NCBI RefSeq assembly: GCF_002157145.1
Contig: NZ_CP021361.1
Coordinates: 2,287,001 to 2,351,000, forward strand
Source of the DNA: Acidovorax carolinensis
GTDB taxonomy: Bacteria > Pseudomonadota > Gammaproteobacteria > Burkholderiales > Burkholderiaceae_C
Length of the DNA: 64,000 bases
Direction: 5' to 3'
In this document: positions 57,912-64,000 of the stretch, in pieces
Layout: each line of letters opens with the position of its first letter
How positions within the stretch are numbered: the first letter of the stretch is position 1
Made by a program: the position numbers and the translations under genes
Notes under the pieces: model-generated
The model's database searches: none
Told to the model about the DNA's origin: nothing
What the model saw: the letters and a program-made list of their open reading frames with translations, nothing else

Positions 57912-57985
57912 AGCTATTTCATAGTTTTTTTGACTTCAGACCAATACCATCAAGCGCTAATAGCTATCATTTAAATAGCAACTCT
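57912..57985. repeat. dispersed AGCTATT-type repeat, double copy
   Basis: GATAGCTCTCCAGCTATTTCATAG followed by AAGCGCTAATAGCTATCATTTAAATAGCAA between egtD and ompW. The rest of this 292-bp gap shows no gene. Confidence 0.6.
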
Positions 57986-58016
57986 TCAACCGCTCCCAGC
58001 GCTTAAGTGAAGTCAC

Positions 58017-58044
58017 AAAAAAAAGGCCAGCGCAAGCGCCAGCC
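58017..58044 (-). terminator. intrinsic terminator after ompW
   Basis: On the - strand, GGCTGGCGC-TT-GCGCTGGCC (two G-U pairs) followed by eight T residues; stem at 58025-58044. Confidence 0.7.
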
Positions 58045-58096
58045 CATTCCACCTTGGAGTCTTTGTTCAAGGCGCCGCTCGCGCAGCGCCTTGGCG

Positions 58097-58705
58097 TCAG
58101 AAGCGCCAGCCGAGGCCAACGCCTGCCAGCACGGGGTCCACCTTGAAGGTGCCAACCTTGGTGCCGCCAGAGAACACGTCGGTCTTGATGTAAACCTTCT
58201 TGACGTCGAAGTTCAGCGACAGGTTCTTGGTCAGCGGAATGTCCACGCCGATCTGCAGCGCAGCGCCAAAGCTGTTCTTGTCAATGCTGGGGTTCAGCGC
58301 GGCGGCTACTGCGGGGTCAAAGCGCACGCTGGAAAAGCGCGTGTAGTTGACACCGGCGCCCACGTAAGGCTTGAAGCCGGGGGCGTCAAAGTGGTATTGC
58401 AGCAGCAACGAGGGTGGCAGGTGCTTGAGGCTGCCAATGTTGGTGCCGTTGGAACGCACGTCGTGCTTTTGCGGCACCGTGAGGACCAGTTCGGCGGCGA
58501 CGTTCTTGTTGAAGAAGTACGTGATGTCAACTTCAGGAATCGTCTTGTTGTTGACCGACAGGCCCAGGCCCGTGCTGTCCTTGTTGGCGCTGTCCAGATG
58601 GAGGGCACGCACGCGCACCAGCCAAGGGCTCTCGGCTTGCTGCGCAAAGGCAGCGCCAGAGGTCATTGCACACAGAACGGCGACAGCCAGCAGATTTTTT
58701 TTCAT
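58097..58705 (-). CDS. ompW: OmpW family outer membrane protein
   Basis: 202 aa from MKKNLLAVAVL, with a signal peptide ending at AFAQQ. Eight-stranded beta barrel: WLVRVRALHLDSAN, PEVDITYFFNKNVAAELVL, PPSLLLQYHF, KPYVGAGVNYTRF and the C-terminal VGLGWRF ending in Phe as needed for Bam insertion. Forms a hydrophobic channel for small non-polar or redox-active compounds. Confidence 0.93.
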   Translation of the reverse strand: MKKNLLAVAVLCAMTSGAAFAQQAESPWLVRVRALHLDSANKDSTGLGLSVNNKTIPEVDITYFFNKNVAAELVLTVPQKHDVRSNGTNIGSLKHLPPSLLLQYHFDAPGFKPYVGAGVNYTRFSSVRFDPAVAAALNPSIDKNSFGAALQIGVDIPLTKNLSLNFDVKKVYIKTDVFSGGTKVGTFKVDPVLAGVGLGWRF

Positions 58706-58838
58706 ACAGAACTCGATGCGGTTGAACGGGGACGACCCCCGTACCGCCATTGAGCCTGTTAGCAAAATGGTCAACCTTGCCTCAGGTCAAACTCTTAGTA
58801 GTTACCCCAAAGTGTGTTGCCCGGCGCTCACCCAGGTA

Positions 58839-59828
58839 TCAATGTGCCGTGCCGCCCTTGCGCAGCCGGGTCAGCAAGGTCACAACCGCCAGCACCAGGC
58901 TACCGGCCACAATGCCGATTACTGCGTTCAGCAGGTTGGGAACCAGCACCGCCCACAGACCGCCAACTGGCCACTGGGCGGCCACCGCGCCCATGCCCTC
59001 CACGGCATGGTGCACCGCGGGAACCCCGTGCACCAGGATGCCGCCGCCCACCAGAAACATCGCTGCCGTGCCCGCCACCGAAAGCGCCTTCATCAGCCAG
59101 GGCGCGGCGCGCACAATGCCCGCGCCCAGCGCACGGGCTGCGGCGCCGGGCTTCTGGCTGAGCCACAGGCCCAGGTCATCGAGCTTGACGATGCCCGCCA
59201 CAAAGCCGTAAACACCCAGCGTCATGACCAGCGCAATGCCGACGAGCACGGTTACTTGCTGCACAAAGGGCGCACCCGCCACCGTGCCCAGGGTGATGGC
59301 AATGATTTCCGCTGACAGGATGAAATCGGTGCGAACCGCTCCCTTGATCTTGTCCTTCTCAAAAGCCACCAAGTCCACGGCCGGATTGGCGTTGGCCTTG
59401 GCATGGCTTTCGTGCGCGGCCTCGTCCTGGTGGGGGCTGTGCAGAAACTTGTGGGCCAATTTTTCAAAACCCTCGTAGCACAGGAAGGCGCCCCCCACCA
59501 TGAGCAGCGGCGTCACCGCCCAGGGCGCAAAGGCGCTGATGAGCAGCGCCGCCGGCACCAGAATGGCCTTGTTCACCAGCGAACCCTTGGCCACGGCCCA
59601 GACCACCGGAATTTCCCGGTCGGCACGCACGCCCGTGACCTGCTGGGCATTCAGCGCCAGATCGTCACCCAGCACGCCCGCCGTCTTTTGGGCTGCCACC
59701 TTGGTCATGACCGACACGTCATCGGCCATGGCAGCGCTCTTCTTGGCAGCCACCTTGGTCATGAGGGCTACATCGTCGAGAACGGTCGCAATGTCGTCCA
59801 ACAATGCGAGGAGGCTGCCAGCGGCCAT
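58839..59828 (-). CDS. DUF808 (YedI-like) inner membrane protein
   Basis: 329 aa. The N-terminal region repeats DDVxxMTKVAxxKxAxxxxDD twice (residues about 10-55), as in all DUF808 proteins, then [20 protein letters not shown] and five to six TM segments, the last ending LLTRLRKGG. Family function unknown. Monocistronic; the 236 bp upstream show no gene. Confidence 0.9.
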   Translation of the reverse strand: MAAGSLLALLDDIATVLDDVALMTKVAAKKSAAMADDVSVMTKVAAQKTAGVLGDDLALNAQQVTGVRADREIPVVWAVAKGSLVNKAILVPAALLISAFAPWAVTPLLMVGGAFLCYEGFEKLAHKFLHSPHQDEAAHESHAKANANPAVDLVAFEKDKIKGAVRTDFILSAEIIAITLGTVAGAPFVQQVTVLVGIALVMTLGVYGFVAGIVKLDDLGLWLSQKPGAAARALGAGIVRAAPWLMKALSVAGTAAMFLVGGGILVHGVPAVHHAVEGMGAVAAQWPVGGLWAVLVPNLLNAVIGIVAGSLVLAVVTLLTRLRKGGTAH

Positions 59829-60064
59829 GGAAATTCCTTGGTGAAACGGGGGAAAACGGGCGAATGCGGGTGTACTGCAACGGTCAGATCCGCAGCGTGG
59901 CCTGCACTATAGCAACGCACCATGGCAGCCCATGCAGCACGTCGCCCGATGCCCCCTGTCAGGCGCCCGCCCCCGTGGGGGAACATGCAGGCACCTGAGG
60001 GCGCATACTCGACGGCTCTCACCCAACACTTCGGGGTCCCCTGACATGGGCTTCGCGCCCCACC

Positions 60065-60771
60065 ATGCCAGGCTATCTCACCAAACAGGAAAGCGTCCCG
60101 ATTGCGGGCGTGGACAACCTGCTGATCCGTTCGCTGCGCGACCGCCAGCAATTCTTTGACCCTCTGGGCGTGGCAGAACGCCTGGGCATCTCGTCTGCGG
60201 CCTGGCCAATATTTGGCCTGTTGTGGCCTTCGGGCGCCCAGCTGGCGGCGCGCATGGCCATGCGCCCCTTGCGCACGAACGAGCGGGTGCTGGAGATCGG
60301 CTGTGGCCTGGGGCTGGCCAGCCTGGTTTGCCACCGGCGCGGCATCGATATAACGGCCAGCGACTGCCACCCGCTGGCCAGTCCCTTCCTGCTGGAAAAC
60401 CTGCGGCTCAACGCCCTGCCCCCGATGAAATACCGCACGGGGCAGTGGGGCACCCCGTCTGCCGCAGATGACGCACCGCCACCCTTGGCCAGCGCCGTGC
60501 AGGGGCAGTTTGATCTGATCATGGGCAGCGATGTGCTGTATGAGCGCGATGCGCGCGCCACCCTGGCGGGCTTCATCGACCGCCATGCTGGTGCGGGTGC
60601 ACAGATCTGGATCGTGGACCCCAATCGCGGCAACCGCTCGGCATTCCACAAACAGATGGCAGCCTACGGCTTCGAAGTGACCGAGGAACGGCTGGACCAC
60701 CCGGTGCGCGGCGATCTGCCAGCCTACAAGGGGCGCCTGCTGGTGTACCAGAGAACGGGTTGCCCCCCTGA
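60065..60771 (+). CDS. SAM-dependent methyltransferase, 3' end uncertain
   Basis: Class I methyltransferase, probably for a protein or small molecule. SAM loop VLEIGCGLGLASLVC near residue 80, acidic ASDCHP after the next strand, and LIMGSDVLYERDAR as motif IV. The domain is complete by YKGRLLVYQRTG. As written the frame has no stop there; it runs on, codon-aligned and antisense to purL, for at least 1.8 kb. One missing base in the CCCCCC run at 60763-60768 would give a stop at 60769-60771, inside a dispersed repeat. I take that as the real end. Confidence 0.75.
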
Positions 60772-60801
60772 GCCGCTGCGCGGCTTCCCCCTGAGGGGGG
60801 A
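60761..60801. repeat. dispersed CCCCTGAG-type intergenic repeat, copy 3
   Basis: TGCCCCCCTGAGCCGC followed by GCGGCTTCCCCCTGAGGGGGG, overlapping the presumed end of the methyltransferase gene. Confidence 0.55.
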
Positions 60802-60934
60802 CGCCGCCGGTGGCCTGGCAAAGGTTCCACGATGGCACTGGCCAGGGCAGCGCCGGTTTCAGGGGTTGCGGGTGGCGCGCAGCGCAATACATGGCCGCCA
60901 GGATGCAAACCGACGTGACAAAGGCGCCCCAAAA

Positions 60935-60971
60935 GCGAAAAGGCCAAGCCACAAGGGCCCAGCCTTTTCGC
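60935..60971 (-). terminator. possible purL terminator
   Basis: GCGAAAAGGC (60935-60944) and GCCTTTTCGC (60962-60971) form a 10-bp stem with a 17-base loop; on the - strand CTTTTGG follows. Confidence 0.5.
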
Positions 60972-61009
60972 ATGGCACGGGCCGCGCAGCCCGGCCGGTC
61001 AGGAAACGA

Positions 61010-64000
61010 TTAACCCACCCACTTGCGGGCGTTACGCCAGATGCGCATCCAGGGGCTCAGCGCACTGATGTCACCGCTGGTCCAGCTCATCTGCACGTTG
61101 CGGAACACACGCTCGGGGTGCGGCATCATGGCCGTGAAACGGCCGTCGGCCGTGGTCACGGCGGTCAGGCCGCCGGCGCTGCCGTTGGGGTTGAACGGGT
61201 ACTGCTCGGTGGCCGCGCCGTGGTTGTCCACAAAACGCATGGACGCAATGGCCTTGTCTGCGTTGCCACGGTATTTGAAGTTGGCATAGCCCTCGCCATG
61301 CGCCACGGCAATCGGCAGGCGGCTGCCGGCCATGCCTTGCAGGAACAGGCTGGGCGATTCGAGCACTTCCACCAGCGACAGGCGGGCCTCGAAGCGCTCG
61401 CTCTGGTTGGTGGTGAAGCGTGGCCAGTCTTGCGCGCCGGGGATGATGTCAGCCAGCTCGGCAAACATCTGGCAGCCATTGCACACGCCCAGGCCAAACG
61501 TGTCGGTGCGGCCAAAGAAGCCCTGGAACTGCGCGGCCAGCACCGGGTTGAAGGTGATGGAGCGTGCCCAGCCAATGCCCGCGCCCAGCGTGTCGCCGTA
61601 GCTGAAGCCACCACAAGCCACCACGCCCTGGAAGTCTTCAAGCCTGGCGCGGCCGGTCTGCAGGTCGGTCATGTGCACGTCAAACGCCTCAAAGCCCGCT
61701 TCGGTGAAGGCGTAGGCCATCTCCACATGCGAATTGACGCCCTGCTCGCGCAGGATGGCGACCTTGGGGCGCGAGAGGTTCAGGAACGGCGCCGCCACAT
61801 TGTCGGACGTATCGAACGTGAGATGCAGCTGCATGCCGGGGTCGGTGGGCTCGCCCGCTGCGGCGTGCTCAGCGTCGGCGTTGTCGGGGTTGTCGCGCTG
61901 CTGGCAGATCTTCCAGCTCACGGCATCCCACACCTGGTGCAGGTCGGCCAGCGGAGCGCTGAACACGGCCTTGGCATCGCGCCACACCTGCAACTGGCCC
62001 TTGCCAGCATCAATGCTGGAGGACACGGGGCGCGTCTTGCCGATGAAATGGCTGAACTTCGACAGGCCATGCTCGCGCAGGGTCTGCATCACCTCGTTGC
62101 GCTCTGCCGTGCGCACCTGCAGCACCACGCCCAGTTCTTCATTAAACAGGGCCTTGAGCGTCAGTTCTTCGCGGCGCGCACTCACCTGCTGCGCCCAGTT
62201 CTTGGCGTCGCCGGTTTCCATGCGGCTGTCGCTGATCCCGTCGCCTTCGGTGACAAGCATGTCCACGTTCAGGGCCACACCCACATGGCCGGCAAAGGCC
62301 ATTTCGGCCACGGCGGCCAGCAGACCACCGTCGCTGCGGTCGTGGTAGGCCAGGATCTGGCCCTTGGCGCGCAGCGCGTTCACGGCGTTAACGAGGTTGA
62401 CCAGGTCCTGGGGGTCGTCCAGGTCTGGCGCCACATCGCCGCTTTGCTCAAGCGTCTGGCCCAGGATGCTGCCGCCCATGCGGCTTTGGCCCTTGCCCAG
62501 GTCCACCAGCACCAGGGTGGTGTCGTCTTCCGTGGCGTTGAGCTGGGGGGTGAGCGTGCCGCGCACATCGGCCAGCGATGCAAAGGCGCTCACGATCAGG
62601 CTGACCGGCGAAGTGACCTTTTTCCTGTCGCCGCCATCCTGCCATTGCGTGCGCATCGACAGGCTGTCCTTGCCCACGGGGATCGAGATGCCCAGCGCCG
62701 GGCACAGCTCCATGCCCACAGCCTTCACGGTGGCGTACAGGTCGGCATCCTCGCCGGGCTCGCCACACGCAGCCATCCAGTTGGCGCTGAGCTTGACGCG
62801 CGGCAGCTCGATGGGTGCGGCCAGCAGGTTGGTGATGGCCTCGGCCACCGCCATGCGGCCCGATGCCGGGGCGTTGATAGCCGCCAGCGGCGTGCGTTCG
62901 CCCATGCTCATGGCCTCGCCAGCGAAGCCCTTGAAATCGGCCAGCGTGACAGCGCAATCGGCCACGGGCACCTGCCAGGGGCCCACCATCTGATCGCGAT
63001 GGCTCAGGCCACCCACGGTGCGGTCGCCAATGGTGATCAGAAAGCGCTTGGAAGCCACCGTGGGGTGGGCCAGCACGTCGATCACGGCCTTTTGCAGCGG
63101 AACGCCGGTCAAGTCCATGGGCGCGAAGCTGCGCTGCACGGTGGTCACATCGCGGTGCATCTTGGGCGGCTTGCCCAGCAGCACGTTCATGGGCATGTCC
63201 ACGGGCAGCTTCTGGTCGTCGGCCGTGGCAGCACTGTCGTGCAGCACCAGCTGGCGTTCTTCGGTGGCCGTGCCGATCACGGCAAACGGGCAGCGCTCGC
63301 GCTCGCAGAAGGCTTTGAACAAAGGCAGCGACTCGGGCGCAATGGCCAGCACGTAGCGTTCCTGGCTCTCGTTGCTCCAGATTTCCTTGGGCGCCATGCC
63401 CGATTCTTCGAGCTGCACGGCGCGCAGATCAAAGCGCGCGCCACGGCCTGCGTCGTTGGTCAGCTCGGGGAATGCATTGCTCAAGCCGCCCGCACCCACG
63501 TCGTGGATGGCGAGGATGGGGTTGGCCGCGCCTTGCGCCCAGCAGTGGTTGATGACCTCTTGCGCACGGCGCTCGATCTCGGGATTACCGCGCTGCACCG
63601 AGTCGAAGTCGAGCTCGGCCGCATTGGTACCGGTGGCCATGGAACTGGCCGCACTGCCGCCCATGCCGATGCGCATGCCCGGGCCGCCCAGCTGGATCAG
63701 CAGCGAACCCGCGGGGAATTCGATCTTCTGGGTGAGCTGGGCGTCAATAACGCCCAGGCCGCCCGCGATCATGATGGGCTTGTGGTAGCCCCGGTCCACG
63801 CCCGCCACGGTTTGCTCGTACTCGCGGAAGTAGCCCAGCAGGTTGGGCCGGCCGAACTCGTTGTTGAACGCGGCCCCACCCAGCGGGCCTTCCACCATGA
63901 TCTGCAAGGGGCTGGCGATGTGCTCGGGCTTGCCCAGCGTGCTGCCCCAGAGCTTGGACACCGTGAACCCCGTCATGCCGGCCTTGGGCTTGGAGCCGCG
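61010..64000 (-). CDS. purL: phosphoribosylformylglycinamidine synthase, 3' part (5' end outside window)
   Basis: Single-chain PurL that converts FGAR, glutamine and ATP to FGAM in purine synthesis. About 997 of some 1,330 residues are visible. Present are the two AIR-synthase-like ATPase halves (GGPGMRIGMGGSAASSM, AIHDVGAGGLSNAFPEL, GKDSLSMRTQW, YHDRSDGGLL) and the C-terminal glutaminase domain with nucleophile Cys in GLGVCNGCQMFAEL and His/Glu in AVAHGEGYANF. The frame is open to the window edge. It almost lacks TTA/CTA/TCA codons, which explains the long open frame on the other strand. Confidence 0.96.
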   Translation of the reverse strand, partial: RGSKPKAGMTGFTVSKLWGSTLGKPEHIASPLQIMVEGPLGGAAFNNEFGRPNLLGYFREYEQTVAGVDRGYHKPIMIAGGLGVIDAQLTQKIEFPAGSLLIQLGGPGMRIGMGGSAASSMATGTNAAELDFDSVQRGNPEIERRAQEVINHCWAQGAANPILAIHDVGAGGLSNAFPELTNDAGRGARFDLRAVQLEESGMAPKEIWSNESQERYVLAIAPESLPLFKAFCERERCPFAVIGTATEERQLVLHDSAATADDQKLPVDMPMNVLLGKPPKMHRDVTTVQRSFAPMDLTGVPLQKAVIDVLAHPTVASKRFLITIGDRTVGGLSHRDQMVGPWQVPVADCAVTLADFKGFAGEAMSMGERTPLAAINAPASGRMAVAEAITNLLAAPIELPRVKLSANWMAACGEPGEDADLYATVKAVGMELCPALGISIPVGKDSLSMRTQWQDGGDRKKVTSPVSLIVSAFASLADVRGTLTPQLNATEDDTTLVLVDLGKGQSRMGGSILGQTLEQSGDVAPDLDDPQDLVNLVNAVNALRAKGQILAYHDRSDGGLLAAVAEMAFAGHVGVALNVDMLVTEGDGISDSRMETGDAKNWAQQVSARREELTLKALFNEELGVVLQVRTAERNEVMQTLREHGLSKFSHFIGKTRPVSSSIDAGKGQLQVWRDAKAVFSAPLADLHQVWDAVSWKICQQRDNPDNADAEHAAAGEPTDPGMQLHLTFDTSDNVAAPFLNLSRPKVAILREQGVNSHVEMAYAFTEAGFEAFDVHMTDLQTGRARLEDFQGVVACGGFSYGDTLGAGIGWARSITFNPVLAAQFQGFFGRTDTFGLGVCNGCQMFAELADIIPGAQDWPRFTTNQSERFEARLSLVEVLESPSLFLQGMAGSRLPIAVAHGEGYANFKYRGNADKAIASMRFVDNHGAATEQYPFNPNGSAGGLTAVTTADGRFTAMMPHPERVFRNVQMSWTSGDISALSPWMRIWRNARKWVG

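Overview
The window reads as one contig from a GC-rich betaproteobacterium, most likely a Comamonadaceae (Acidovorax-like) chromosome. The evidence is conserved beta-proteobacterial gene orders (tolB-pal-cpoB-tcdA; mltG-tmk-holB-pilZ-tatD; sbp-cysT-cysW-cysA), a Bug/TctC-type solute-binding protein, many LysR regulators, and a dispersed intergenic hairpin family built around AGCTATT/GGCGCTT. This placement is inferred from content; no database search was run.

Region by region: 1-6.5 kb carries the 3' end of argA, a frameshifted class A beta-lactamase with a tetranucleotide repeat at the break, trhO, a GST, and a LysR/old-yellow-enzyme/pirin group. 6.5-12.7 kb holds dsbB, a sulfate ABC transporter operon (sbp-cysT-cysW-cysA), a small serine hydrolase and a 1-Cys peroxiredoxin. 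A promoter-proximal element is shared by sbp, the peroxiredoxin gene and metQ, which points to one sulfur-limitation regulon. 13-31 kb carries a chemoreceptor, FMN-dependent reductases, metQ, LysR regulators, a drug/metabolite exporter, a tartrate-type catabolic cluster (LysR + DUF6817 protein, ttuC, ttuD, TctC), the wreck of a molybdate transport operon, metNI and an MFS transporter.

The most interesting part is 31,074-42,180: an 11,059-bp element integrated in the 3' part of tRNA-Lys(TTT), bounded by 48-bp direct repeats. It encodes a tyrosine integrase, an AlpA-like regulator, a PrimPol-RepA replicase and a complete capsid and DNA-packaging module (major capsid, prohead protease, portal, HNH nuclease, TerS, TerL, head-tail connector, head-tail adaptor). 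It has no tail, lysis or recognisable lysogeny-repressor genes. This is the layout of a capsid-forming phage-inducible chromosomal island (cf-PICI): a satellite that makes its own full heads and would have to take tails from a helper phage. The element also shows candidate integrase arm sites at both ends, two palindromes ahead of alpA, and a 19-bp perfect palindrome just downstream of a strong promoter that drives the capsid operon.

42-64 kb is mostly housekeeping: tRNA-Lys, tcdA-cpoB-pal-tolB, an MsbA-type exporter, an ankyrin protein, tatD, pilZ, holB, tmk, mltG, ygfZ, an orphan RskA-like protein, a NYN-LOTUS protein, ergothioneine-type egtB/egtD, an OmpW porin, a DUF808 membrane protein, a methyltransferase and the 3' part of purL.

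Caveat: at least six genes (a LysR gene, azoR, an MFS gene, holB, egtB, a methyltransferase) are broken by what look like single missing bases, nearly all in C or G runs. holB is normally essential, so these are more likely base-calling errors than real pseudogenes. The beta-lactamase break (two extra 4-bp units) and the molybdate remnant (stops plus a large deletion) do not fit that explanation.
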